Shown one piece after another: positions 26,901 to 36,851 of a DNA stretch of 64,000 bases (within the stretch, counting starts at the first letter, position 1; each line of letters opens with the position of its first letter). A model generated the notes under the pieces. It had not been told where the DNA came from and ran no database searches. It was given only the letters and a program-made list of their open reading frames with translations. The stretch lies in NCBI GenBank assembly GCA_026003175.1, contig BPGT01000001.1, positions 1,030,839-1,094,838 of the forward strand. Reading direction: 5' to 3'. A program made the position numbers and the translations under genes. Source of the stretch: Armatimonadota bacterium. GTDB taxonomy: Bacteria; Armatimonadota; HRBIN16.

Positions 26901-28219
26901 TGCTGGAAGGCGAGTTTGACTTGGCTTACACACCACTCATGGAGTTGCATTACGGCAAAGGTCTGATAATATGGTGCACGCTGGACATAGAAGCGCGCAC
27001 GAGGCGCGATCCTGTGGCGATGGAACTGATGAGGAGACTACTGCTCTACGCGGCAAAGGCAACTCTTCGCCCCCGCCTGACCACCTTTTTCATGGGCAAT
27101 GAGCAAAGCGAGAAGCTATTGCGTCTGGTTGGCGTACGCTATCGACGCACCGAGCAGGTCCCGCCTCCACCTGCTCTGCTCATTGTTGGTAGAGGAGCGC
27201 GGGTTGACGAACCGCAACTACGCACATTTGTGCAGAGAGGGGGCAGGGTTTTCTTCCTGTCTAGAGAAGGTGAACCTTTACCCTTTGGCTTTCGTACAGA
27301 GCGACGCCCCTTCGGTGGTTCGCTGCAAGTGCCACCCTGGAGCGAATGTCGTGGGCTATCTCCCTCGGACCTGCGGCTACGAGCCGACGTGATTTTACCC
27401 GTCTTCATCGGCGGAGGACAGGCAGAAGTGGGCGCGAGCGGATTGCTGGGGCGAGTGCAGATGGGTAAAGGAAGTGTGCTGCTCATTGCCGTGACGCCCG
27501 ATATGCTCAACACTGGCGAGCGAACTTACCTGCGATACTCCGCATGGAGATTGACCCGGACGCTGGCTCAGCTACTGGCGAATCTCGGCGCAACTTTTGA
27601 AATGGATGACCGTAGTCTCGAGTTCACGGGCGACGCGAACGCATCGATGCCTACGCCCTCTGAAAACGAACTGCTAACCAATCATACGTTTGAGAAGGGT
27701 CTGACCGGATGGACACTGGAACAGCATGGCGGCGCTCGTGCGGAAGCCGCGGTCGTGAACGATGTACCGCCGCCGCTGCGTCAGATGGGCAGAGCTGTGA
27801 AGATCGTCGTTACACAACCGGGCACAGAAGGCTGGCATGTACAATGGAATCAGCGTAACCTTTCCGTTCGGGAAGGCATGCTATACGATGTCACGTTCTG
27901 GGTGAAAGCGGACAGGTCCCACACGCTTACCCTTACCCTGCAGCAGGCAGGACCTTCCTACGAGGGCGTCGGGCTATGGGAAACGGTCAGGGTGACAACG
28001 ACATGGCGTCAGGTAAGGTTTCGATTCGCCGCCACTCGTACGGAGAACAAGGCGCGGCTCAATTTCAGCGGCTTAGGGAACCAACCAGTGACCCTCTGGC
28101 TGGCAGAACCTTCGCTTCGTCCCTCACCATCAGAGCCGGTAGCTAGGGGTTTCTATCATCCCGACTACTTGGAAAACCAGGCGGCAGGTGATGACCCGTA
28201 TCGGTACTACCGGTGGTAA
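23984..28219 (+). CDS. Large secreted GH2-like glycosidase with GATase-like region and C-terminal carbohydrate-binding module
   Basis: A 1411-residue protein. The N-terminus is a signal peptide or lipoprotein signal (MAMIAAC). Then come a GH2 sugar-binding jelly roll (LNGTWRFMP; about 45-200), an Ig-like domain, and a TIM-barrel-like region (about 310-560). The nucleophile position is kept (FMAIEFGTP). The acid/base position, normally NE in HPSIVLW...NE, reads NL. A middle part resembles GATase/ThuA-like folds (LLVIGRRALEKG). A CBM_4_9-like beta domain ends the protein (about 1235-1390). ATG 23984 has GGAGGCGG seven bases upstream. It may bind or cleave plant or microbial polysaccharide; the catalytic mechanism is doubtful. 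Confidence 0.78.
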   Translation: MRSQHLLFMWWLIMAMIAACAQPVSTSTRDSLCLNGTWRFMPAIGPAIIEPIGGQTAWGQIRVPGRWAGFRLPGLIQRGTGAQWDVFSDKTARGWYERTVSIPSHWQGRRIVLELQRVCTDAVVFINGKQCGEVRWPGGEVDITDAVQAGQEAQLRLLVVATPDEQQVRDLIAGRQTSHDFQGGQWACGLTGDVFLHSQPQGARIADVFVQPSVRRRELAVDVDLAGLEQTGLGAVRFVARVVNAQGQTEREFQAVRTVRPAQTQRLRLVWQWEHPRLWDVMQPHLYTVFLRAQGTGIDDEYAVTFGFREFWIEGRRFMLNGKEIHLRPICLPDEWTDYNGCPEYISSVIDGYQKMGFQIGEQWPWDDRERGRINFRHLWAEIADRKGFLVIGALPSMSPFLFGSDGQLAWDQRKEEWTAIMLQEMKRLRNHPSIVLWVTTANLFGIPQDQNPTLIGRRGLRTDRVAAAGREGIAIIQRNDPTRAAFTHQGADVGDLHSVNMYLNLIPLQEREEWLSDWVRRGNLPFMAIEFGTPFHATFLRGRNGFGDAIFTEPLATEFAAIYLGAEAYSTETAAYRDRIARTLVGGQRYSSWHGARELMELPAFQELQALYIRNTWRSWRAWGISGGMVPWEMEPQCWRRDNAVAEQLVHIPSKEGRPGVYHNTLPRWAAFYLQTEGGWHPLPAGKAIIEGSTATMAWIAGAPDNFAAKEHHFINGQPVQKQAVLINDTRTEQPFHARWSISVGPKVLATGEQHGTLAPATVRFVPITFTAPAVRTVTNGVIRLTARIGATNHQDAFTFRVYPAIRPSGLPVPVFVWDPEGSTTKLLREMGASVRVWKGHPDVRLLVIGRRALEKGLLPGSLKAVLANGGRVIILAQSPDWLRDNVGFRVAHHVSRRVFIVPSQKNHPVVQGLDDTDLRDWNGKGTLVPEFWGGVEEFPGSDPTFGWHWGNQGSVCSAAIEKPHRSGWTPVLEGEFDLAYTPLMELHYGKGLIIWCTLDIEARTRRDPVAMELMRRLLLYAAKATLRPRLTTFFMGNEQSEKLLRLVGVRYRRTEQVPPPPALLIVGRGARVDEPQLRTFVQRGGRVFFLSREGEPLPFGFRTERRPFGGSLQVPPWSECRGLSPSDLRLRADVILPVFIGGGQAEVGASGLLGRVQMGKGSVLLIAVTPDMLNTGERTYLRYSAWRLTRTLAQLLANLGATFEMDDRSLEFTGDANASMPTPSENELLTNHTFEKGLTGWTLEQHGGARAEAAVVNDVPPPLRQMGRAVKIVVTQPGTEGWHVQWNQRNLSVREGMLYDVTFWVKADRSHTLTLTLQQAGPSYEGVGLWETVRVTTTWRQVRFRFAATRTENKARLNFSGLGNQPVTLWLAEPSLRPSPSEPVARGFYHPDYLENQAAGDDPYRYYRW

Positions 28220-29358
28220 GGGTGTTCGCGACCGAGCGGAGCCGACCACCGCACGCCGATCGTAGCACATTTCGCCTGAGTGAGGTTCAAACCCGATAAT
28301 CCTATGGTCATCTGCCACTGCCCGGTATGATAGCCCACCTGCCACTCGCCTCGGGGGAGCGATAGCAGGAACCATCCCCTTGGAGAGGCATATCCCATCG
28401 TGAACTCCTGCTCTGTATCCCGCGAGACGAAGAACAGCCACGTGCCGTTCCCGCACCGGTATGCCATCCCCAGCGTCACTTTCCTTTGCAACGAGAGTTC
28501 CTCCGAGAGGTGGTCGATCCGCCCCGAAAGAAGCGGCGCGGCATGGAGGAAGCCGTCGGCATCGGGAACGATGGTGTTCGCCTGTACGCGCGCAGTGATG
28601 CGTTGGATCTTGCGTTGCCAGATATGCCCCAACAGGTTTTCACCCCAGAAGCCGACACGCCATCGTTCGGACAGCGGTATGGATGCAGCCAGATGAAGCC
28701 CCAACCCGGTGCTGCGCGTGTCGGCGGGATTGAGACCGAGCGTGGTATCCAGCGACAGACTACCATCAAACTGCGCGTTCTGCCACCTACCGGTCAACGT
28801 CCCCTGTTGAATCCGCCGTGACAGATACAGGCTCCCCGCAACGAGAAGCCAGCTTTCAGCACGTCTGTCACGAAGAGGCACTAGGTGCGTCACCGTCCAG
28901 CGGTTCACCGCCGAGCGGTTCAGCGTGGCGGAGACATCGGCGTCCGAGGCGGGAATCTGCATCAGGTTGACGCCACCCAGATAGAGATGCACAGCACCCT
29001 GGTCACCATCAAAACGGTCAGCGACGCCGAAGGCATAACTCACTTGCCAGCGAGGCAAGCAGAGCCGAATCTCGCTCAACGAGGCAAAACGGTAATAGCC
29101 GTGTTCCCCCGCAAAAGGCTGTTCCACTGCGGTGCTTCCCAGAAGAGGTCGGACGTTCGTACGAGCGAGCAGGTGATACCCCATCTCCATCTGCTCGCCT
29201 TTGTCCACAGGGGCAGAGATCAGGTGCTGAACCCACTGTGCCTCTGTCCAAACAGGCGGCAGCACCACCGGCTCCGCACCTGCAGACGCGAAGAGCATGC
29301 AAAGAAAGAGCACGAGCGAACCGCCCGTGCGAAGCGTCCAGCCTGTCCGCCTCACCAT
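28207..29358 (-). CDS. Secreted protein, possible outer-membrane beta-barrel
   Basis: About 383 residues with a signal peptide (LVLFLCMLFASAGA). The rest alternates polar and aromatic strands (WRVGFWGENLLGHIW, FTMGYASPRGWFLLSL, WQVGYHTGQWQMTIGL), as outer-membrane barrels of the PorV/type IX helper kind do. No named family is recognised. ATG 29358 gives a good signal peptide; ATG 29388 or GTG 29391 would add an 11-residue basic lead. Its 3' end overlaps the GH2-like gene by 13 bases, convergently. It follows the lipoprotein gene closely on the same strand and may be in its operon. Confidence 0.5.
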   Translation of the reverse strand: MVRRTGWTLRTGGSLVLFLCMLFASAGAEPVVLPPVWTEAQWVQHLISAPVDKGEQMEMGYHLLARTNVRPLLGSTAVEQPFAGEHGYYRFASLSEIRLCLPRWQVSYAFGVADRFDGDQGAVHLYLGGVNLMQIPASDADVSATLNRSAVNRWTVTHLVPLRDRRAESWLLVAGSLYLSRRIQQGTLTGRWQNAQFDGSLSLDTTLGLNPADTRSTGLGLHLAASIPLSERWRVGFWGENLLGHIWQRKIQRITARVQANTIVPDADGFLHAAPLLSGRIDHLSEELSLQRKVTLGMAYRCGNGTWLFFVSRDTEQEFTMGYASPRGWFLLSLPRGEWQVGYHTGQWQMTIGLSGLNLTQAKCATIGVRWSAPLGREHPYHR

Positions 29359-29394
29359 GGCTTTCCCGTTCGCCCGTGCTCTGCCCATCACCTG

Positions 29395-31558
29395 CTATTG
29401 CGGTAGCAGAGACTGTAACGTTTCGAATGTGCCGTCCACGTACTTCACGATGCCGGTGTGTCCGAGTTCCTGGATGCCCAGCTCTATGGCCTCACCGATA
29501 TCAGCCACCTTGGTACCATCCGATTTCTGGATGGAACCGGTTACCGGCTGATTGTCCCCACCGGTCACCTGGATGCGCATGCCCGACGGGGAGTGGCTCA
29601 TGCTGATGGTTCCCGAAGCAGGATGCACACCGTCGGGATATTCCGCCAGCACCATCTCCACACTCGTCTGCATGCTCTCATTGCCATAGGAGAAGGTGGC
29701 GTTCATGGTTGTCTTTGGCGGAGAGGCTTTCGGCGTGGAGGCGATGGTGATGTCCACAGCAGCAGGCTTGCCGATAGCGGGCGTCATATTGCCCTTGATG
29801 CGGATGGTACCCTCCGGGAAGGTAGACAATTGGTGTCCGGCAGAGGGAATCTGCTTAAATGTTACCGGGTTGTTCCACGTGCCGTTCACCTCACCGCTTA
29901 ACGACAACCTGTCAGACGCAAACGTCAACTTGCCCTGCAGGGTTTTGATAACACCGCTGCCCAGACCGTTCACCGGGTCGCGATACTCGATGAACGTGCC
30001 GTTCACCTCAGAAATGGTCAGGCTGATCTGCTTGTTGTTCTCATCGCGACCGGTAATCTGGAGCGTGTTTACCGTGACGCTGGTAGGAGCAGTTCCGCCG
30101 CCGTGCAACTGCATGAAGGGGATATCCACCCCCTGAAGGCTGAGGGAGAACGGTCGGGCGGTAATTTGCGCCTGCAGGCTTTGCAGGGTAATGCGCTTGA
30201 GCGAGTCTTGCTGGCTGGAGTCGGGGTCAAACTCTGCCCTCAGATTGGTTACCTGCGCGGAACCATACTGCGAGTTGAATTCACCGTTGAAGGTCGCGCT
30301 GGTAATCTGGGGCGGAGCGTCCCCGGACGGCATCTGCGCCAGCGTTGCCACCAAGGTGCCGTTGAAGGTAATCGCTCGCGAAAGCGTGTTATCCTGCAGG
30401 TTAAAAGAGGCGTTAAACTGGATGGTGCGGTTCGCCTCGTTGAGGGTGGGGGTCAGCGTGGCGCTGTAGTTCACTCCCGACTTCGTAGCGGTAACGGTGT
30501 ATCTGCCTGCAGCCGGGTCGAAGCGGAAGGTTTCCAGCGGTTGCTCCGTGGTGACGGTAAGCACTAGCCCGTTGGAAGATCCTTCCACCTGAGATGTCAC
30601 CCTCCAGGTCTTTCCACCCGCGATGTCGCCCGTTTTTTTCGATGTGCAGATAACCCCACTGGTCACGATACAGGCGATACTCGCCCGGGGGCTGACTACC
30701 CAGCCTGTCCAGCATGTTCATCATCACATCGTAGCGTTCGCCGAAGGCTTCGGCGGCAGCGAGCTGAGCATCCAGCGCTTCCTGGGTCATGTTCAGGGCG
30801 GTGTCTATTGCCGTGCCCTCATCTCTGCCGTTACCGACAACGGTGCCCATCATGTCGCGCATGGTCTGCATCATGCTGCGGGCACGGTCTACGTCGGGGT
30901 TGCCGGTGGAGCCTTTCAGTGCGCCCTTGTGCTGCTGCACCACATTCTGTACTGTCATCTGCAGGTCCTGATCCTGCAATCCGCTCCCGATCTGCGCAGG
31001 CAGCACATCGCTCAGGTCACCATTCCAGCCGCCCAGCTGTTCGCGGATCCGCTCCATCACTGTAAACACCCCACCGGGGGAAAGGTCGTCCAGCCCTTCC
31101 TGTTCCCGGATGCGCGCGATTTCCTCCAGCGCGAAGGTGGTCACCGCGTCGAGGTTGACGTTACTTCTGCCTTCGGCAGGCACATCGGAGCTAATGGTCT
31201 CCACACGCACCACTTTATTCTCTACCTGTTTGGTAGCAATAACCGCAATGTCCTTGCCGACGGCGTTTTCGGGGAGCGTGAGCACGTAGTGCCCGTTCGC
31301 ATCGGTGGTGCCTTGTGCGATAGCATCGGTAAGGTTGGGCCAGACGTACGCTTTGACCGTTGCGTTCGCCAGAGGGGTATTTCCTCCCATCTGTCGCGTC
31401 GTGCCGCCGGGCACGAACACGTCACCGCTCAGGGTGAGGAGGGTGCCACCTGCCCCTCCCCCACCCCCGCAACCTGCCAGCAACGCCAAGGCAATCGCAG
31501 CGAGGCACACGCCCCAAACAGACAGACGCTTGTTGCGCCATTTACAAGAGCCCTTCAT
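29395..31558 (-). CDS. Lipoprotein with carboxypeptidase-regulatory-like domain (one apparent extra base)
   Basis: Two frames join into about 720 residues if one base of the run of seven T at 30632-30638 is removed, so that YLHIEK continues as TGDIAGGKTWRV. The N-terminus has a lipobox (ALLAGC) and then a Gly run. Next is a beta-sandwich like carboxypeptidase-regulatory domains (LANATVKAYVWP..GTTDANGHYVLTLP), a helical middle, and a long C-terminal region of repeated beta segments (for example LTFASDRLSLSGEVNGTWN). The function is unknown; it is likely an envelope structural or binding protein. Confidence 0.6.
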
Positions 31559-31650
31559 AGAGCCGACCTCCTATCCTGCGAAGCCCCACAGCTTCGTGAG
31601 AATTCACACAATATGATTATCGCCGGCAGAACCAGGTATGATAAGGGCTA

Positions 31651-31669
31651 TTTGCGAAGATTTCGCAAA
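31651..31669. promoter_or_regulatory. Operator-like inverted repeat in a divergent intergenic space
   Basis: TTTGCGAA and TTCGCAAA are separated by GAT, giving a perfect 8-bp dyad. It lies between the divergent lipoprotein (start 31558) and MFS (start 31711) genes, where a repressor could control either or both. Confidence 0.4.
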
Positions 31670-31710
31670 AATGGTATCCTTTTGGTGCAGAATGGGTAGA
31701 GAAGGAGGCT

Positions 31711-32916
31711 ATGTTGTTACGCGCCAGGGTTAGTATCGCAGGTTATTACTTTCTCTTGTTTGCTGCGGTAGCGTTCACCCATCCTTTCTTTCCGGTGTTC
31801 CTGCGCGAGCGGGGCTTCTCGTATGCGCAGGTAGGAGCCGTGCTTTCGGTGTTCTCACTGAGCGGCGCGATAGCGAGCATCCTGCTGGGGTGGCGTTCGG
31901 ACCAGGCACGTCGGCGGCGAAGGTATATCATCGGCACGATGCTTGTGGGAGCGGCGGGGTATCTGCTCTTCCCCGGCGTGTACTCCTTCGGTGTGGCGCT
32001 GTTGCTGGCGGCGGTTATCGGCGGTTGTATCATGTCCAGCCAGTCGGTGATGATGGCGCTGGTGGTAGACCTGTTTCGCCACCGGGGCACGGCAGGGTCG
32101 TTTGGGCAACTGCGCGTGTTCGGCACGGTGGGCTACTTGCTGGTATTGCTGATGCTGGTGCTCTGGCAGAACTCGCCTCTGCTGGAGCCTTCGCGCATGT
32201 TTCGCAGTGTTGCCTTGCTGCTTGCGCTCTCTGCCGTAGCGGTGCTGCTGGCTCCGGAAAACCCGGAAGAGACGGAAGAGTCTGCCCGTCTCTCCGCGAA
32301 CGAGGTACTGTATTTGCTGCATCGGCGCGACATCTCGCTCTACATCATCGCGCACTTCTGCTTTGTTGGTGCACTCATGACCGCTACCGCCAACCTGAGC
32401 CTCTATCTGCAGTGGATGGGGGCAACCAAGCCGTTTATCAGCCTCGCATACATGACCAGCGCACTGTTCGAGATGCCCTTTATGGTACTGATGGGCAAAC
32501 TTTCCGACCGTATCGGGCGCACGCGCGTGCTGGCAATCGCGTTTCTCTCCCTGCCGATTCGGCTGTTGCTGCTCACTGTTTTCCGGGCGCCGGTGCCGGT
32601 ACTGCTCACCCAGACGATGCACGGGTTGACCTTCAGCATCATCACAGCAGTGTCTATGGCGTTCATTGCGGACAGGGTGGAACCTCGCCTGCGTGCCAGT
32701 GGACAGGGCTTGCTGATGGCGGCAGCTTCGCTTGCTTCGGCGACTATGCCTGTGGTAGCAGGTTTGATTGCGGACGCCTGGGGACTGCCCGCGCTGTATG
32801 GCACCCTGCTCACCCTGTCTCTTGTCGGAGCGAGTGTCTTTTTCACTCTGGCGCGACATGCTGCTCCTGCTGAGGCAAGGATGAAGATTGCTGCGCAAAC
32901 AGGAGGACGGGCATGA
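31711..32916 (+). CDS. Major facilitator superfamily transporter
   Basis: A 401-residue protein with about 12 membrane helices. The loop between helices 2 and 3 has the MFS motif GWRSDQARRRR (G-x-x-x-D-x-x-x-R-R), and the matching loop in the second half has GKLSDRIGRTR. It resembles the YcaD/MFS_1-like or nucleoside:proton group, but the substrate is not predictable. GAAGGAGG is close to the ATG. The stop overlaps the AAA ATPase start by four bases, so the two are translationally coupled. Confidence 0.85.
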   Translation: MLLRARVSIAGYYFLLFAAVAFTHPFFPVFLRERGFSYAQVGAVLSVFSLSGAIASILLGWRSDQARRRRRYIIGTMLVGAAGYLLFPGVYSFGVALLLAAVIGGCIMSSQSVMMALVVDLFRHRGTAGSFGQLRVFGTVGYLLVLLMLVLWQNSPLLEPSRMFRSVALLLALSAVAVLLAPENPEETEESARLSANEVLYLLHRRDISLYIIAHFCFVGALMTATANLSLYLQWMGATKPFISLAYMTSALFEMPFMVLMGKLSDRIGRTRVLAIAFLSLPIRLLLLTVFRAPVPVLLTQTMHGLTFSIITAVSMAFIADRVEPRLRASGQGLLMAAASLASATMPVVAGLIADAWGLPALYGTLLTLSLVGASVFFTLARHAAPAEARMKIAAQTGGRA

Positions 32917-34523
32917 ACAACCCTTTCCGCCAAGAACTGGAGACGCTGATTCGGGCGCGCTATCCGATTGTCTATCTTATCTCGTCGGAAGAGCAGCGCG
33001 TGGAGGAGGAGCTTCGGGGAGTTACCGCAAGGCTCAACAAACGCCTGTACACCTGGAGCCTCACCAGAGGGCTGGTGGAACATCCCGGACAGACCGACAC
33101 CACCACGCTGCGCCCGATAGAGGTGCTGCTCAGCATCGAACGCCTGCCCCAGCACTCGGTCGTGTTACTCAAGGATTTCCACACTGCCCTGAATGATAGC
33201 GTGGTGAAGCGTCGTCTGCGTGACCTGAGCGTGGCGCTACGCCGCACCTACATCTCCATCTTCATCCTCGCCCCGGTGTTGGTGCTACCGCCGGAGCTGG
33301 AGAAAGAGATAACGGTTATCGATGTGCCCCTGCCTACCGTCGAGGAAATTGGCGAGATGCTGGACAGGGTGATTGAATCGGTCAAGGATAACCCAAACGT
33401 GGACGTTTCGCTCACGTCTGAACAGCGGGAGATGCTGCTGAAAGCGGCAACAGGCTTGACGCTGATGGAGGCGGAGAACGTGTTCGCCCGTTCGCTGGTG
33501 CAAAAGCGCAGGCTGGACGTGGAGGTCGTGCTGTGGGAAAAGGAGCAGATTATCCGCAAGTCGGGTATTCTGGAGTACTATCGCGCCACCGAAGCCTTCG
33601 AGAACGTGGGCGGGCTAGACCTGCTGAAGGACTGGATTCGCAAGCGCACCCGTGCCTTCACCGATGAAGCGCAGCGGTTCGGCTTGCCCGCGCCGAAGGG
33701 GGTGCTGCTTATCGGCGTACAGGGATGCGGAAAGAGTCTGGCGGCGCGCGCTATCGGCTCGCTGTGGAAGCTGCCTGTGCTACGGATGGACGTCGGACGC
33801 ATCTTCGCGGGGCTGGTGGGGGCATCGGAAGAGAACATGCGTCGCGCCATCCGTACCGCCGAATCGGTTGCGCCAGCGGTATTGTGGATTGACGAGCTGG
33901 AAAAGGGCTTCGCGGGCTCTCAGTCTTCAGGCTTCTCCGACGGCGGCACCACTGCGCGTGTGTTCGCCTCGTTCCTGACCTGGCTGCAGGAGAAGCAATC
34001 ACCTGTGTTCGTGGTCGCTACCGCGAATGATGTGAGCGCCCTGCCCCCTGAGCTGCTGCGCAAGGGGCGTTTCGATGAGATTTTCTTCATCGACCTGCCC
34101 AGCCAGAAGGAACGCGAAGAGATTTTCACCATCCATCTGCGCAAACGTGGGCGTGACCCGAAGAAGTTCCACATCAGCAAGCTGGCTCAAGCGGCAGAAG
34201 GCTTCAGCGGAGCGGAAATCGAACAAGCTATCATCTCCGCGCTATACGACGCTTTCCATCGGGGCGCAGAGTTAGATGATGAAACCATCTTGCAGGAGAT
34301 AAAGCGCACCGTACCCCTCTCGCGCACCATGCGCGAACACATCTCTGCGTTGAGGATGTGGGCAGCCGACCGCGCCCGCCCTGCCTCATCACTGCCTGAT
34401 GCGGAGCCCGCCGGGCAGTTGCCTGCAGAGGCGACATTGTCTCTGCCTGCGCCCACTCACAAGCGGCGGGTTTCGACGGCACCGGGAAAGCGAGCAGGGA
34501 AAAGTTCTGCGCAAGAGGAGTAA
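32913..34523 (+). CDS. Ycf46-like AAA ATPase
   Basis: A 536-residue protein. An N-terminal non-ATPase domain (about 1-220) precedes an AAA core with [11 protein letters not shown], Walker [15 protein letters not shown], Walker [12 protein letters not shown] and the second-region [11 protein letters not shown]-like segment. This layout (long N-domain, then 'GVQGCGKS') is that of cyanobacterial and bacterial Ycf46 proteins, linked in cyanobacteria to carbon and photosynthesis regulation. The disordered Pro/Ala-rich tail is variable. The role in this non-photosynthetic setting is unknown. Confidence 0.88.
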   Translation: MNNPFRQELETLIRARYPIVYLISSEEQRVEEELRGVTARLNKRLYTWSLTRGLVEHPGQTDTTTLRPIEVLLSIERLPQHSVVLLKDFHTALNDSVVKRRLRDLSVALRRTYISIFILAPVLVLPPELEKEITVIDVPLPTVEEIGEMLDRVIESVKDNPNVDVSLTSEQREMLLKAATGLTLMEAENVFARSLVQKRRLDVEVVLWEKEQIIRKSGILEYYRATEAFENVGGLDLLKDWIRKRTRAFTDEAQRFGLPAPKGVLLIGVQGCGKSLAARAIGSLWKLPVLRMDVGRIFAGLVGASEENMRRAIRTAESVAPAVLWIDELEKGFAGSQSSGFSDGGTTARVFASFLTWLQEKQSPVFVVATANDVSALPPELLRKGRFDEIFFIDLPSQKEREEIFTIHLRKRGRDPKKFHISKLAQAAEGFSGAEIEQAIISALYDAFHRGAELDDETILQEIKRTVPLSRTMREHISALRMWAADRARPASSLPDAEPAGQLPAEATLSLPAPTHKRRVSTAPGKRAGKSSAQEE

Positions 34524-34586
34524 AGCCTGCAGGAGGGCAAGGCTCTTGTTCAGCGATTGAAATCTATCCATCGTTGAGGTGAAAGT

Positions 34587-36797
34587 ATGAGGTGCGGATT
34601 GTCTCTGATGTGCGGTTTACTGATTGCAGGCTACGTGTATGGTGCACCAGCAGAGGACATTCGACCGCAGATATTACGAGACGTTGCAGAAATCGCCGCG
34701 CCGGGTATTCCGGGTCCGTTAGTGCTTACCTCTCCCAATGCCGTCCCCATCGTGTGTGCTCAGACGAACGATGGCGTCTACGAACCGGTTGTTGCCGCGG
34801 TGCACTGGGGCAAAGCGCGTGTCGTCATCCTGGGACACCCCGGCTACTTTGGAGCAGGGGCGATACAGACCGCCGACACTGGCAAGATGTTGCTGAACGC
34901 CGTTCGCTGGTTGAGCGGTGGCAAGGAGAACGCTGTTGTTGGGGTCTACCAGCAACCGGAACTGCTCAGGTTCCTGCAAGGACAGGGTGTGCAGGTACAG
35001 CCGCTAAACGGGGAAGGATGGCTGCAGCAGTTGAAGAGCGTGCAGGTATTGTGTTGTAGCCCGGCATCGCTGCGCCCGGAGCAAATCCAGCAGGTACGCC
35101 GCTGGGCGCGTGGAGGAAAGGGCTTGTTGCTGGCGGATTTGGGCTGGGGCTGGCTACAGCTGAACCCCGGCAAGAGAATTACCGACCATCACGGCAATCT
35201 GCTGATGGCGGACGCAGGTGTGTACTGGGCGGATGGCTACCTCTCCACCACTTCACCCAGAGGATACCGCGCCGACATCACTCCGCCGGCAGAGTGTCAT
35301 GCGCTGGTGGCATTGCAAACGCTACGGCAACTACCGTCCTCGTCCGACCCAGCCGTGCAGAACCGTCTGCGTCAGGCGGAATGGACGCTGGAGCAAGCGC
35401 TGCGTACCGTCTCGCCCACACAAACACGTTTTCTCTCTGACCTGCAGAAAGCCTGTGCGCAAGTGTCGCAGGAGCTGGTATCTCTGAGCAAGCCGGTCAC
35501 GCAGGCGGAGCCGCTAGCCCGCCTCGCTATCGCGGTGCAGACGGAGCAGATAAAGCGCCTGCCGCCGGAAAAGGTGAAAGCTCACCCTTCCGCACAGACC
35601 TTTCCGGGCGCCGTTCCTCCAGACGCGCCCAGGGTAGAGCACACTCTCTCCATCGACACACGCATCTCCCGCTGGCACAGCACCGGTCTGTACGCCGCAC
35701 CCGGGGAGGTCATCACCGTCGAGATACCCGCCTCCGCTGTAGATAAGGGGCTCTCGGTACGCATCGGCGTACACACCGATACGCTCTGGCATCTTCCAAA
35801 GTGGGAACGCGCTCCGGAAATCAGTTTCAGCTTCCCGTTGAAGTCCGCAGTTACCCGCGTCGCGAGCGCGTTCGGCGGTACCCTTGTGATAGAGGTACCT
35901 GAAGGATGCTCACTCGGCAGGGTAACCGCTACCATTCGTGGCGCGGTAGAAGCGCCCTACTTCGTGCGGGGCAAGACCAGCCTGGATGCCTGGCGTCGCA
36001 CTATCCGCCATGCGCCCGCTCCGTGGGCGGAACTGCAGGGCAAACGGGTCATTCTCAGTGTGCCTTCGCGCGTGGTACGCACGCTGGACGACCCGGAAAG
36101 CGTACTGGAGTTCTGGGATGCCGTCGTTGACGCCTGCGCCGATCTGGCTGCCATTCCTGCAGAACGCCCCTACCTCGAACGGTACGTCTGCGACAGACAG
36201 ATTGCCGCAGGCTATATGCACTCGGGCTACCCGATCATGACGTGGATGGACGTGGCGGAGCTGGTGGTAGACCTGCCCCGCTTGCGTCGAGAAGGCTCGT
36301 GGGGTCATTTCCACGAGATGGGACACAACCACCAAAGCGGGGACTGGACCTTCGAAGGCACAGGCGAGGTCACCGTGAACCTGTTCTCCATGTATGTTTA
36401 TCACAAAGTGCTGGCACAACCGTTTGACCAGGGACACCCCGCCATCCGCGACCGTCAGAAACGGCTACAGCGAGTGAAGGAGTACATCGCTCGCGGAGCG
36501 CGCTTCGAAGAGTGGAAGAGCGACCCATTCCTCGCGCTGACGATGTATATTCAGGTCATCGAAGAGTTCGGCTGGGAGCCTGTGAAGCAGGTCATCGCGG
36601 AGTATCGTCAGCTGCCCACGCAGGAACGTCCCCGTACGGACGAGCAGAAACGCGACCAGTGGATGATACGGCTATCGCGAGCGGTGGGGAGAAACCTCGC
36701 ACCGTTCTTTGACGTGTGGGGAGTACCTATCTCGCAGGAAGCACGTGAGGCGGTGACACATCTCCCCGTGTGGATTCCAGGAGAGCTGCAAAAGTAG
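34587..36797 (+). CDS. Secreted M60 (enhancin-like) metallopeptidase
   Basis: A 736-residue protein with a signal peptide (LLIAGYVYGAPA). An N-terminal GATase-like region follows (AVHWGKARVVILGHPGYFG). Then comes the M60 domain with LYAAPGEVITVEIP, IGVHTDTLW and the gluzincin zinc motif HEMGH (H576, E577, H580), with a later glutamate-containing segment GTGEVTVNLFSMYV. M60 peptidases often cleave mucin-like O-glycoproteins. GAGGTG lies before the ATG. The protein could act with the glycosidases of this window on glycoproteins (inference). Confidence 0.9.
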   Translation: MRCGLSLMCGLLIAGYVYGAPAEDIRPQILRDVAEIAAPGIPGPLVLTSPNAVPIVCAQTNDGVYEPVVAAVHWGKARVVILGHPGYFGAGAIQTADTGKMLLNAVRWLSGGKENAVVGVYQQPELLRFLQGQGVQVQPLNGEGWLQQLKSVQVLCCSPASLRPEQIQQVRRWARGGKGLLLADLGWGWLQLNPGKRITDHHGNLLMADAGVYWADGYLSTTSPRGYRADITPPAECHALVALQTLRQLPSSSDPAVQNRLRQAEWTLEQALRTVSPTQTRFLSDLQKACAQVSQELVSLSKPVTQAEPLARLAIAVQTEQIKRLPPEKVKAHPSAQTFPGAVPPDAPRVEHTLSIDTRISRWHSTGLYAAPGEVITVEIPASAVDKGLSVRIGVHTDTLWHLPKWERAPEISFSFPLKSAVTRVASAFGGTLVIEVPEGCSLGRVTATIRGAVEAPYFVRGKTSLDAWRRTIRHAPAPWAELQGKRVILSVPSRVVRTLDDPESVLEFWDAVVDACADLAAIPAERPYLERYVCDRQIAAGYMHSGYPIMTWMDVAELVVDLPRLRREGSWGHFHEMGHNHQSGDWTFEGTGEVTVNLFSMYVYHKVLAQPFDQGHPAIRDRQKRLQRVKEYIARGARFEEWKSDPFLALTMYIQVIEEFGWEPVKQVIAEYRQLPTQERPRTDEQKRDQWMIRLSRAVGRNLAPFFDVWGVPISQEAREAVTHLPVWIPGELQK

Positions 36798-36851
36798 TAT
36801 TCGTGCATACAGGCACGTGACCAGCTACCCCTTCACACCAAGACATTATGG

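Noticed and set aside
28215-28232. AAGGGTGTTCG after the GH2-like gene as a further MITE end
   Set aside because: It is only a partial match inside the 3' coding end of the neighbouring gene, with no partner end or target duplication.
31855-32898. 347-codon minus-strand frame inside the MFS gene
   Set aside because: Antisense shadow in GC-rich DNA; its product is low-complexity (His, Gln, Arg) with no domain.
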